Positions 1-6,940 are shown, counted from the stretch's first letter. The stretch: 7,744 bases of DNA from Verrucomicrobiota bacterium (GCA_003218345.1 QHNF01000094.1:1-7744); one strand, 5' to 3'. Notes: generated from the letters alone by a model not told the origin. Numbers and translations: made by a program.

Positions 1-1535
1 TTCTGATCTGGCCGCTCGTGCTGTGTGTGGATCTGCTGGCCATTTTTTTGGCGGTCGCGACTAGTGCCCTGTTACCGATCCTCATCGTTTTGGTCCTTAC
101 GTTTGTTGTTATTGGCGGATGGATATTCCGAATCCCGATAGAGCTCACAGGTTTGCCAACGTCACTCTTCCTTCTTGGGTGTTTCAGCATTTTCTTTCTG
201 CTTGTGGCAGTCTGGGCGTGCCAAAAAGTGCTCGCCACCGCAGGGCTTGCAACAACAACACGAGGAAAAGTGTTCGGCGCTCTTAGTGATCCGGCCAATT
301 TAGCGATCCAGCTTCCCGCTTTATCCGCGACGCTTCCTTTTCTTCTACTTATCATGGTGACGCTCCGGCTCCCGCTGGCAAATCCATCACCCGTATTTGG
401 GCTGGCAGTTCTGTTAGTCATTCTGCTTCTCGGTATGACGAAGATATTTTCGCTGGATTTGCTTTCAGCAGTCGGTCTTGGATCGACCTTGGCGTTGGAA
501 TACGCGTGGCATTTGGGGCACTTCAATGCGGATCAGGCAATACTGCCGCTCGCCTGGTACATTGGATTTGCCGTGTTGTTCACGGTTTTCCCGTTTTTGT
601 TCCATCGGCAATTCGCCGCAAAAACAATGCCTTGGGCGACAGCTGCGCTGGCCGCGCCGTTACATTTCTTCCTCGTTTATGACGTGATCCGCACCGCTTA
701 TCCAAACGGCATTCTCGGCCTGGTACCCGCTCTGTTTGCAGTGCCATCGCTGCTCGGGCTCATGGTTCTTTTGAAACGCACGCCACCGGAAAGTCCGACG
801 GTAAATGCGCAGCTCGCATTGTTTGGTGGCGCGGCGCTGTTCTTCATCACGCTTATCTTTCCTATTCAGTTTGATCGCGAGTGGATCACGCTTGGCTGGG
901 CGCTTGAAGGTGCCGCACTTTGCTGGTTGTTCCATCGCGTGCCGCATCCGGGCCTGCGCCTGCTGGGAACTGCTCTGCTGGTGGTGGCATTTACGCGGCT
1001 CGCGCTAAATCCGGCCGTCCTCAGCTATCATGCACATTCGGCAACGCCGATCTTTAATTGGTATCTTTACACCTATGGTATCGTGGCGATTTGCCTGTTC
1101 GTTGCCGCGCGGCTCCTTGCGCCACCGCGAAATCTTGTTCTCGATCGCAACATACAACCGTTGCTTTACACCCTCAGCGCCATTCTCGCGTTTCTGTTGT
1201 TAAACATCGAGATCGCCGATTACTTCAGCCGGCCGGGCATGGCCGCGCTCACGTTTCAGTTTTCCGGAAACTTTGCGCGCGACATGAGTTACAGCATCGC
1301 GTGGGGGTTGTTTGCGCTGCTACTCCTGATTATTGGGATCCGTCAAATAGTCAGGCCGGTGCGATATGCGAGTCTCGGGTTGCTGGGTGTTACCATCCTG
1401 AAACTTTTTGTCCACGACCTTTCACAACTCGATCAGCTCTACAGAATCGCCGCGTTCATCGTCGTCGCAATCATCGCCATCTTCGCGTCGTTTCTCTACC
1501 AGCGCTTTCTTGGTCTTTCGCAAAAGCAGACCTAA
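1..1535 (+). CDS. DUF2339 multi-pass membrane protein, C-terminal part (5' end outside window)
   Basis: The reading frame is open from the left edge (first full codon at position 3) to the TAA at 1533-1535, so the start lies upstream. About 510 residues are visible. DUF2339 proteins are usually much longer, around 800-1000 residues, so roughly the last half to two thirds is here. Nearly all of it is hydrophobic, with about 16 likely membrane helices joined by very short loops. Typical family features are the segment around 870-990, reading REWITLGWALEGAALCWLF then LRLLGTALLVVAFTRLAL, and the C-terminal ILKLFVHDLSQLDQLYRIAAF followed by a last helix ending LYQRFL. The function of DUF2339 is unknown; it is an inner-membrane protein commonly encoded next to a DUF3999 protein. 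That partner follows directly here, its ATG overlapping this stop (TAATG), which implies translational coupling. The frame has no interruption, in contrast to the broken partner. Confidence 0.9.
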   Translation, partial: LIWPLVLCVDLLAIFLAVATSALLPILIVLVLTFVVIGGWIFRIPIELTGLPTSLFLLGCFSIFFLLVAVWACQKVLATAGLATTTRGKVFGALSDPANLAIQLPALSATLPFLLLIMVTLRLPLANPSPVFGLAVLLVILLLGMTKIFSLDLLSAVGLGSTLALEYAWHLGHFNADQAILPLAWYIGFAVLFTVFPFLFHRQFAAKTMPWATAALAAPLHFFLVYDVIRTAYPNGILGLVPALFAVPSLLGLMVLLKRTPPESPTVNAQLALFGGAALFFITLIFPIQFDREWITLGWALEGAALCWLFHRVPHPGLRLLGTALLVVAFTRLALNPAVLSYHAHSATPIFNWYLYTYGIVAICLFVAARLLAPPRNLVLDRNIQPLLYTLSAILAFLLLNIEIADYFSRPGMAALTFQFSGNFARDMSYSIAWGLFALLLLIIGIRQIVRPVRYASLGLLGVTILKLFVHDLSQLDQLYRIAAFIVVAIIAIFASFLYQRFLGLSQKQT

Positions 1536-2603
1536 TGAAATTTCAATCGAGGGTTCGCCGGCTGAACAGGTGGACCGCAGGTTTTTGGTCGCCGCGTTTT
1601 TGTTCGCCAGATCGGTTGATGCATTGGCGCCTAACGAGTGGCGATTCAGCCAAGCAATTGATGTACCGGCAAACGGATTGATCCGGATAAACCTGCCCGC
1701 GGAAACGTTCGATGCTTCGCGTCCCGATCTCGGAGATGTGCGCATATTAGAAGCTGCAGGGCGTGAAGTACCTGACTTGATCGATCGCCCGATGCCTCAT
1801 CGCGACTCCACGCTCCATTCGCAGGAATTGCGCACAGCACTCGAACAACCTCGACGCGAATTACGCTGACAACGGGAACAAAGTCGTTGCTTAAGGCGTG
1901 ATCTTCGAAACCCTCCACGTGTTGAATTCATTAAGCTGTGCAAGTGGAAGGTTCCCATGATGGCGCGCAGTGGCGCGAGCTGATCACCGACGAACCGATT
2001 TTCAAAATGAGCGGCGGCGTAGAGAATCTGGGCGTCTCCTTTCCCGCGGAGTTTTGGGAATTTCTGTGCCTGACCATCGATGACAGCCGCACGGCTGCAG
2101 TACCGTTTGCCGCCGTGCAACTACAGGTCGCCGAAAACAAAAGCACCGGTCGAACCTCTTCCGATATCAATTCAGTCGCATGACGAAAGCCTGAAAGCCT
2201 GGGTGCCACACGGCTGGCAATTGATCTTGGCGCGACGAATTTGACGGTCGCATTTCTGCGGATCAAAACGCCCGATCCATTAGTTGCGCGCTTAGTCACG
2301 ATCGCCATTCCGGAATTGGCCGGCGATAGTATTCGTGAGCAGACGCTCTGCACCGGGTCGATTTATCGCGTCGATCTGAATAGCAAAATTGAATCGAATC
2401 TCGAAATTCCCATCGACGCTCAAATTCGCGGTCGCGAATTAATTGTGCTCATCAATAACGGCGACAGCCCGCCACTTATTATCAATGCGCGGTGGGATTC
2501 CACGCTCTTCCAGTGCGACATGTGTCCGTGGGAAGAAGTTGCCGACGAGCGCATTGCTTTCGTGCTTGAGCATGCAGGCGGAATGACGACTCTGCTCGGG
2601 TGA
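1535..2603 (+). pseudogene. DUF3999 protein gene, broken by seven frameshifts and truncated at the 3' end
   Basis: Homology to DUF3999 runs through all three forward frames in order. The ATG at 1535 begins a signal-peptide-like stretch. Restoring one T in the run 1582-1586 gives AGFLVAAFLFARSVDALA, then the conserved N-terminal region with RPDLGDVRILEAAGREVPDLI. Further one-base losses fit at 1849-1850 (CC), 1893-1894 (AA), 1911-1913 (CCC) and about 1935 (G). One extra A fits at 2139-2142 or nearby, and one G is missing at 2201-2203. Restoring these joins VQVEGSHDGAQWREL, VSFPAEFWEFLCLTIDDSR, LAIDLGATNLTVAFLRI, TGSIYRVDL and VLINNGDSPPL, all DUF3999-like. No in-frame stop remains after repair. 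The frame ends at TLLG just before TGA 2601-2603. Relatives continue from about here with a C-terminal tail carrying a membrane helix, which is absent. The product would be an exported, membrane-anchored partner of DUF2339. Local sequencing error is the alternative to true decay. Confidence 0.85.
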
Positions 2604-3742
2604 CCATTTTTCTTGGGTGCGGCTTTGCGGCGAAATATCGCGAAGGCGGCGGAAATTTTTCGGTGCCATTACAATGGATGCTCGGATTGCGGCGATTGAA
2701 ACTCGACGCTATCTGGCTGGAAGTTTTGCCGGCGACGAAAAGTGCGCGCGAAGACTGGGCAAAGATCGACAATTTCCAGCGGCGATTACGCGAGAATGGC
2801 TTCGGCGGCCGTTATTGTTTGCTTTATCAAAAGCCCGCCAGCGACGGCCACGAGCTGGACGCGATGCATTGTATCGGAATGCCGAGGCGGGAACTGTTCG
2901 ATCGGCTCAGCGGCCCGAATGTTCTGCTCAACCTTGCGTATTCAATCCATCCGCCGCTATTGCTGAAGTTCGAACGCCGAATTTTTTGCGATCTTGATCC
3001 GAGCGAAATCTTTTACTGGATGACCAAGATCGAGATGGGGCAGTCGTACCATCACGAATTCTGGACGATCGGCCTCAACGTTTACGGAGGTGATTGCCGG
3101 TTGCCGAAGTCACCCCTTCGCTGGAAAATTTTTTATCCGATGGTGGACACCGAGTTCTTTCGGCGTAAACATCGTCCGGGGGTAGCAAAGTTGACGACCG
3201 TTGGCCAGTGGTATTGGGGTGGCGCCGTGGAGGTTGCAGGCCAATTTCCTGATTTATCAAAAAAAGTGGCATTCGAGCCTTACCTCGATCTTCCAAGCCG
3301 TGTGCCCGAGGCGCGATTCGAATTGGCGATGAATATAAATGCAGACGATCCTGAAAGAGAGCGGCTACAGCAGCTCGGTTGGAAGGTCGTCGATCCGCAC
3401 CAGGTTGCGCGTACGCCGAGTGTTTACCGGCGCTATATCACCGGCGCGCTTGCCGAATTCACGGCGATTAAAGGCGTTGATGTAGCCTGGCGCACCGGCT
3501 GGATCAGCGATCGTGCAGCAGCTTTTCTCGCGCTGGGCCGGCCCGTCCTCACCGAAGATACCGGCGCCAAAGCCTATCTCTCCCCGGAGAATGGATTCGC
3601 TTTTATCCGGGGTATCGATGAAGCCGAAAACGCCGTGAAAGAAGTGTTGCGGGATTGGTCGCGGCTGTCGAAGCAAGCGCGCAACTGTGCGGTCGAAGTT
3701 TTCGATTCAACCAAAAATCTGCGCCGAATTCTCGATATTTAA
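2600..3742 (+). CDS. Glycosyltransferase-like protein (GT-B type, CgeB-like C-terminus)
   Basis: This 380-residue protein starts at a GTG that overlaps the stop of the DUF3999 remnant (GTGA). The start is placed there because the N-terminus already looks complete: a first strand (TIFLGCGF), a glycine-rich turn (GGGNF, residues 16-20), then a helix and a strand (MLGLRRLKLDAIWLEVL). This is the layout of an N-terminal GT-B Rossmann domain. The C-terminal half carries DPHQVARTPSVYRRYI (265-280), AEFTAIKG (285-292), WISDRAAAFLALGRPVLTEDTG (301-322) and a final helix with VEVFDSTKNLRRIL. This resembles the nucleotide-sugar-binding domain of CgeB-like and group 1 glycosyltransferases. No signal peptide or membrane helix is seen, so a cytoplasmic enzyme is likely. 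Donor and acceptor cannot be predicted. No Shine-Dalgarno sequence is visible before the GTG, so expression may have relied on coupling to the upstream gene. Family fit is from recalled patterns, not a search. Confidence 0.7.
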   Translation: MTIFLGCGFAAKYREGGGNFSVPLQWMLGLRRLKLDAIWLEVLPATKSAREDWAKIDNFQRRLRENGFGGRYCLLYQKPASDGHELDAMHCIGMPRRELFDRLSGPNVLLNLAYSIHPPLLLKFERRIFCDLDPSEIFYWMTKIEMGQSYHHEFWTIGLNVYGGDCRLPKSPLRWKIFYPMVDTEFFRRKHRPGVAKLTTVGQWYWGGAVEVAGQFPDLSKKVAFEPYLDLPSRVPEARFELAMNINADDPERERLQQLGWKVVDPHQVARTPSVYRRYITGALAEFTAIKGVDVAWRTGWISDRAAAFLALGRPVLTEDTGAKAYLSPENGFAFIRGIDEAENAVKEVLRDWSRLSKQARNCAVEVFDSTKNLRRILDI

Positions 3743-3797
3743 ACCCGCTCGATTTGCCATTGCAAAACGATTTCCGGATGTTACTCGTTGTCCCGTT

Positions 3798-4082
3798 ATG
3801 GCTGATTTGATGAAAGCGGACGAGCTGAAGGCGCGTCTTAAAAAAATCCCGGAATGGGAATTGGAGAAGAAACATATCGAACGCACTTTCGAGTTTGATG
3901 ATTTTGCCGATGCGATCGATTTTGTAAATGCTGTGGCCGAGGTCGCGGAAGATGAAGAGCACCATCCGGACATTGACATCCGTTACAACAAAGTGCGTCT
4001 GGTTCTCTCGACGCATAGCAAAGGCGGACTGACTGAGCTTGATTTTGGGCTGGCCGAACGAATCGACACGTTGGCGGAATAA
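3798..4082 (+). CDS. phhB: 4a-hydroxytetrahydrobiopterin dehydratase (pterin-4a-carbinolamine dehydratase)
   Basis: This 94-residue cytoplasmic protein has the normal length for the PCD family, which dehydrates 4a-hydroxytetrahydropterin in the recycling of the aromatic-amino-acid hydroxylase cofactor. The family signature is clear: W20 and the strand IERTFEFDDF (28-37), EHHPD at 54-58, the strand IRYNKVRLVLSTHS, then GGLTELD (76-82) and LAERID. The active-site histidines expected from the family correspond to H55, H56 and H73. ATG 3798 is chosen because residues 7-20 (ADELKARLKKIPEW) are the usual N-terminal helix. The frame is open further upstream to 3687, but that stretch overlaps the preceding gene and has no family character. 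ATG 3810 is an alternative start. No convincing ribosome-binding site precedes either. It lies 55 bp after the glycosyltransferase gene. No phenylalanine hydroxylase gene is nearby, so its partner is unknown. Some bacterial PCD proteins have been proposed to act in other pterin pathways. Confidence 0.93.
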   Translation: MADLMKADELKARLKKIPEWELEKKHIERTFEFDDFADAIDFVNAVAEVAEDEEHHPDIDIRYNKVRLVLSTHSKGGLTELDFGLAERIDTLAE

Positions 4083-4093
4083 AGGAGAGTGAT

Positions 4094-4145
4094 GGTAGGG
4101 ACGCCGCGCTGCGGCGTCCGGTCGGCGCAGCGCGCTGACCCTACC
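4094..4145. repeat. REP-like palindromic element (three-stem, cloverleaf-like)
   Basis: Outer arms GGTAGGG (4094-4100) and CCCTACC (4139-4145) are perfect reverse complements. Inside them are two hairpins. The first has a perfect 8-bp stem, GACGCCGC (4100-4107) against GCGGCGTC (4111-4118), with loop GCT. The second pairs GGTCGGCGC (4120-4128) with GCGCGCTGACC (4130-4140, pairing bases 4132-4140) including one G-T pair and a 3-nt loop. The arms share single bases with the inner stems, so not all three helices can close completely at once. The size, GC-richness and position between two convergent genes fit the small repetitive extragenic palindromes dispersed in many bacterial genomes. As RNA it could stop or stabilise both converging transcripts, although there is no T-tract as in a classical intrinsic terminator. 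Its repetitive nature cannot be proven from one copy. Confidence 0.75.
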
Positions 4146-4572
4146 CGGGATCTGGCAAGCGCCCTTCGTCGGCATCGATAAATTGGAATGCTGTCTGGAT
4201 ATCCGACCGGTCGCTCATGCCTGCTTCTCGTTTGCGACGTTTCAACGTTTCGGACACTTCGTCGTTCCACCCGCGTTTGCGCATGAATTCATTCCAAATG
4301 TAAATGTCATCTTCGGATGGCTTGCGGCCAACGCTGAAGCACCATTGAAGAGTTTCCTCGTCGGATCCGTCCTGTTTCACGCGCTCGACTAATTGATCGT
4401 AATCGATGCGGAGAAAGGTGACGCATTTTTCGTCGAAACCTTTTCCAAGATTCGCATGGTAATCCTGAGGTAATTCGCCTTTGGCGTGCAACCGGATCTT
4501 GTCCAGCATCCGGCCGAAATAAAACAACCCGCCTACTTTTTCGGATGGACTGCGAAGGGCAACTGTGGCCAT
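4141..4572 (-). CDS. DUF5069 domain protein
   Basis: This 143-residue soluble protein of unknown function is transcribed leftward. It opens with LRSPSEKVGGLFYFGRMLDK (residues 6-25), followed by KGELPQDYHANLGKGFDEKC and a central SDEETLQWCF (70-79). Then come IYIWNEFMRKRGWNDE and the C-terminal DIQTAFQFIDADEGR. This order and length match the DUF5069 family as I know it from Verrucomicrobia and relatives. The start at 4572 is kept because the conserved N-terminal motif begins only a few residues after it. No Shine-Dalgarno sequence is visible. The stop codon TAG (4143-4141) lies inside the right arm of the palindromic element, so the last residues (PDPG) are probably set by where that element sits. 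The gene is convergent with the PCD gene and divergent from the Dop/PafA gene. Confidence 0.88.
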   Translation of the reverse strand: MATVALRSPSEKVGGLFYFGRMLDKIRLHAKGELPQDYHANLGKGFDEKCVTFLRIDYDQLVERVKQDGSDEETLQWCFSVGRKPSEDDIYIWNEFMRKRGWNDEVSETLKRRKREAGMSDRSDIQTAFQFIDADEGRLPDPG

Positions 4573-4619
4573 CGATCGAAGTTTCGGCGTTTCTCTGCGT
4601 GTTTCAAGGCGATCACTGA

Positions 4620-4656
4620 GTCAGATGTCAGAGGTCAGAAATCAGAGTCAGAGGTC
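4620..4656. repeat. Imperfect heptamer tandem repeat, GTCAGAN
   Basis: Copies of GTCAGA begin at 4620, 4627, 4634 and 4647, with a variant ATCAGA at 4641, ending in GGTC at 4656. The period is seven bases over most of the run, with one six-base step. It sits in the divergent non-coding region between DUF5069 and the Dop/PafA gene. Nothing suggests that it is coding. Possible roles, all inference, are a slippage-prone spacer, a binding array, or a neutral low-complexity repeat. Confidence 0.7.
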
Positions 4657-4682
4657 CCGCGTTCGCGAGGCTATGGCGCGGG
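4656..4682. repeat. Inverted repeat CCCGCG/CGCGGG
   Basis: CCCGCG (4656-4661) is mirrored by CGCGGG (4677-4682) across a 15-base centre that itself contains the palindrome TCGCGA (4663-4668). It abuts the heptamer repeat and could be part of a decayed palindromic repeat. The stem is short, so this is a modest call. Confidence 0.4.
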
Positions 4683-4692
4683 CAGGCAGGCG

Positions 4693-4719
4693 TCGCGAAA
4701 ACACTTAGCGATTTCGCGA
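4693..4719. promoter_or_regulatory. Perfect 8-bp inverted repeat upstream of the Dop/PafA-like gene
   Basis: TCGCGAAA (4693-4700) and TTTCGCGA (4712-4719) are exact reverse complements with an 11-base spacer. They end 21 bases before the ATG at 4741. The symmetry and position suit either a dimeric repressor operator or a hairpin in the 5' leader. No -35/-10 boxes could be placed with confidence, so the regulatory reading is inference; the repeat itself is directly visible. Confidence 0.5.
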
Positions 4720-4740
4720 TTCAGTGCGTTAATTTATTCA

Positions 4741-6177
4741 ATGGATCGGATCGTTGGAATCGAAACCGAATACGGCTGTCTTTTGAGTGAAGAAGAGCCG
4801 CACGTCAATTCGGAGCTATGGCCGGCTAAGGTCAAGAACCATCTTTTCCGAAAGGCGGATGCCGGCACGATCGATCTGCACTACCGGGATTACGAGGAAC
4901 CACCGGGCAATGGAGGATTTCTTCTTAACGGCGGGCGTCTTTATCTCGACATGGGACACATTGAGTACGCGTCGCCGGAGTGTTTGCATCTGCACGACCT
5001 TGTTACCTACGAGTTGGCCGGGGATGACCTGTTGCAGTCTTCGCTGGTCGCATTGGGCGCGGAGGGCCGCGTCTCGTTCATCAAGAACAATGTTGATCAT
5101 CACACTGGGGCCACCTTCGGTTGCCATGAGAATTATCTGATGAAACGAGAGGCGCAATTCACGCCACCCATTCTCGGAACGTTGCTTACTTTTTTAGCAA
5201 CGCGGCAAATCTTTACCGGCGCCGGGCGCGTCGGTCAGTCGAATCCACTCGCGTTCGATTTCGAGCCGCCACGACCGGAGGCGCAGGTCAATTTTCAGCT
5301 CAGTCAGCGTGCTGACCACATTGTGAACGACATTTACCAGTGGGTGCAATTTAATCGCGCCATCATCAACGCACGCGACGAACCGCTGGCCGATTACCGA
5401 AAATATCGGCGGCTTCATTTGCTCATCGGCGACTCCAACATGAGCCCCTTCGCCACCGCACTAAAAATTGGTACTACTGCGTGCGTTTTGTCGCTGCTTG
5501 AGGACGGTTGTTTGCCGCGAAATCTTGTCCTGGCCGACGCCGTGCAGAGCACACGCGACATCTCTCGCGATCCCACCCACCAGTGGATTGTACATCTTGA
5601 GAATGGCAAGACTATCAGCGCACTCGACGTGCAGTGGGAATTCCATCATCTGGCGCAGAAATATTTGTGTAACAGCAGCGCAGAAACCAACTGGTTACTG
5701 GAAAACTGGGGATTCGTACTTGAAGCAATCGCGCAGAACCATCACGCGTTGATCGGCGGGGTGGACTGGATTACCAAAAAGTGGCTACTGGAAACATTTG
5801 TCGAATCCGAAGGAGTAAGCTGGGATGATCCGTGGCTCCAAAGCATCGATCTCGAGTATCACAACATCGACCCACTCGGTGGATTGTTCTTTGGTGTCAC
5901 ACCGGGTAAGCGCATTGCGGAGTGGAACAACAATGTTCGGCGTCCAAGCGCCACGCATGTTCCACCCGCAAATACGCGCGCAGCAGGTCGCGCTCGGGCA
6001 GTTGCGTTTTTCCAGAACTGCAATTTGCCTTATGTGATCAATTGGGACTCGATCGCCTGCGATAGCCGCGATTTTCTCGTCATGGGCGACCCGTTCGAAA
6101 CCTACAATGACGAAGTCGAACGATTTTTGGCTCAGCCGCGCACAACTGACGCCGCTATCGACGGCAATGATAATTGA
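4741..6177 (+). CDS. Dop/PafA-family protein (depupylase/deamidase or Pup-type ligase; Dop-like features slightly favoured)
   Basis: This 478-residue protein belongs to the glutamine-synthetase-like family that ligates (PafA) or deamidates and removes (Dop) the protein modifier Pup, or UBact in Gram-negative bacteria. GIETEYG (6-12) carries the first metal/ATP-binding acidic residues. RLYLDMGHIEYASPEC (66-81) holds the likely catalytic Asp70 and Glu75. Then follow NNVD (116-119), GCHENYL (127-133), RDEP (212-215), KYRRLH (221-226) and GDSNMS (230-235). FQLSQR, TGAGRVG, LKIGTTA and the C-terminal NWDS resemble Dop, whereas the Cys in GCHENYL and the DPF near 450 resemble PafA. The insert before RLYLD is intermediate in length between the long Dop loop and the short PafA segment. 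ATG 4741 is chosen because the conserved strand starts at residue 3. The frame stays open back to 4486 but without family character. No modifier, proteasome or ATPase gene is in the window. Confidence 0.88.
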   Translation: MDRIVGIETEYGCLLSEEEPHVNSELWPAKVKNHLFRKADAGTIDLHYRDYEEPPGNGGFLLNGGRLYLDMGHIEYASPECLHLHDLVTYELAGDDLLQSSLVALGAEGRVSFIKNNVDHHTGATFGCHENYLMKREAQFTPPILGTLLTFLATRQIFTGAGRVGQSNPLAFDFEPPRPEAQVNFQLSQRADHIVNDIYQWVQFNRAIINARDEPLADYRKYRRLHLLIGDSNMSPFATALKIGTTACVLSLLEDGCLPRNLVLADAVQSTRDISRDPTHQWIVHLENGKTISALDVQWEFHHLAQKYLCNSSAETNWLLENWGFVLEAIAQNHHALIGGVDWITKKWLLETFVESEGVSWDDPWLQSIDLEYHNIDPLGGLFFGVTPGKRIAEWNNNVRRPSATHVPPANTRAAGRARAVAFFQNCNLPYVINWDSIACDSRDFLVMGDPFETYNDEVERFLAQPRTTDAAIDGNDN

Positions 6178-6189
6178 AAGCTCCTCACT

Positions 6190-6198
6190 GGAGTGGAG
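6190..6198 (+). promoter_or_regulatory. Shine-Dalgarno-like GGAGTGGAG before out-of-frame ATG 6204
   Basis: Two GGAG cores (6190-6193 and 6195-6198) form the best ribosome-binding site in the window. The spacing is 5 bases to ATG 6204 but 19 bases to ATG 6218, the start of the DUF998-like gene. ATG 6204 opens an 18-codon frame (stop 6258-6260) that overlaps the gene start in another frame. It may load ribosomes for the downstream gene. This is inference from spacing alone. Confidence 0.4.
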
Positions 6199-6217
6199 TA
6201 CAAATGATCTTCGATAA

Positions 6218-6940
6218 ATGTTGTACCGAAAAGCAGTTTTGGCTGCGCTCCTGGCGCTGATTTTTCTGTCGTTTTTCGGAACGCTCGGGCTGAGTGCCAG
6301 GATGTTTCCCGGAAATTACGACTGGCGTGATCGTGTCATTTCCAACTTGCTCTCGCCGCGTGACAATCCCGGTCATTATTGGCTGCCGGCTTGCGGCATC
6401 GCGTTGTCGGCAGTGCTGATGCTGCCGTATGCCGGGTTTTTACATCAGAATTTGAAGATAGCCTCGCCCCGCGCCGCGCGCGCGAGTGCTACAGCTCTGA
6501 TAGGCGGAATCATTGCGCTGATTTGCGCGTGCTTTGTTGTGCCTCAACACGTGCACGATGTGTTAGGCGTCCGACGCCTGCACGAATTCATTGCCCGCTC
6601 CGCCGCGGGATTCCTGGCGATCGGCATGTTAACTGCCTGTTGGTGCGCGTGGAAAGGCTTCAGAAAAAACCTGCTCCAGAGGCGCTTGTTCTGGACCTGG
6701 TCGTTAGTAACACTCTTGCCCTTGGCTGGGATTTTCTTTAGTGAATCTTTGTTGCTCCTTACCCGACTGAAACCTGTCTGGGCAATGCCGATTCGCAGTG
6801 CGCTGCGACATTCTGTCTTCTGGCACCTCGCTTTTTGGGAATGGTCGGGTGCCGCTGCAGTATTCGTATTTCTTTGTGCGGCGGTGTTTTTAACGCCACC
6901 GCAAGGAATTCAAATCCACCACGACTTTAGGCAGCGTTAG
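6218..6940 (+). CDS. DUF998-like six-helix membrane protein
   Basis: This 240-residue integral membrane protein has unknown function. Six hydrophobic helices are visible at roughly residues 5-26, 55-75, 90-110, 124-145, 158-181 and 203-226. The first loop contains YDWRDRVISNLLSPRDNPGHYW (34-55). This is the pattern of DUF998 proteins, which have a YD...ISxL motif after helix 1 and a short proline-containing stretch before helix 2. His111, His113 and His122 sit around the third-fourth helix loop and could bind a ligand or metal, but this is speculative. The ATG at 6218 is chosen because helix 1 follows at once; its ribosome-binding site is unusually far upstream. The gene starts 40 bp after the Dop/PafA-like gene on the same strand, so co-transcription is likely, though no functional link is known. 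It converges on the protease gene. The DUF998 assignment rests on motif and topology only. Confidence 0.65.
   Translation: MLYRKAVLAALLALIFLSFFGTLGLSARMFPGNYDWRDRVISNLLSPRDNPGHYWLPACGIALSAVLMLPYAGFLHQNLKIASPRAARASATALIGGIIALICACFVVPQHVHDVLGVRRLHEFIARSAAGFLAIGMLTACWCAWKGFRKNLLQRRLFWTWSLVTLLPLAGIFFSESLLLLTRLKPVWAMPIRSALRHSVFWHLAFWEWSGAAAVFVFLCAAVFLTPPQGIQIHHDFRQR

Noticed and set aside
1058..1534. Forward open frame overlapping the DUF2339 coding sequence
   Set aside because: It is an arginine/histidine-rich shadow of the membrane protein; only its end after 1535 matters, as the start of the DUF3999 remnant.
1535..2603. Programmed frameshifting to make a full DUF3999 protein
   Set aside because: Seven separate shifts in both directions are far too many, and no slippery site with a downstream structure is evident.
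3603..4175. 190-residue open frame on the minus strand over the glycosyltransferase end and the PCD gene
   Set aside because: It lies antisense to two recognised genes and shows no family pattern.
4620..4656. Possible small CRISPR-like array
   Set aside because: The unit is only seven bases with no unique spacers, so it is a simple tandem repeat.
4486..4740. Upstream in-frame extension of the Dop/PafA-like gene
   Set aside because: It overlaps the DUF5069 gene antisense and runs through the repeats; family homology begins at residue 3 from ATG 4741.
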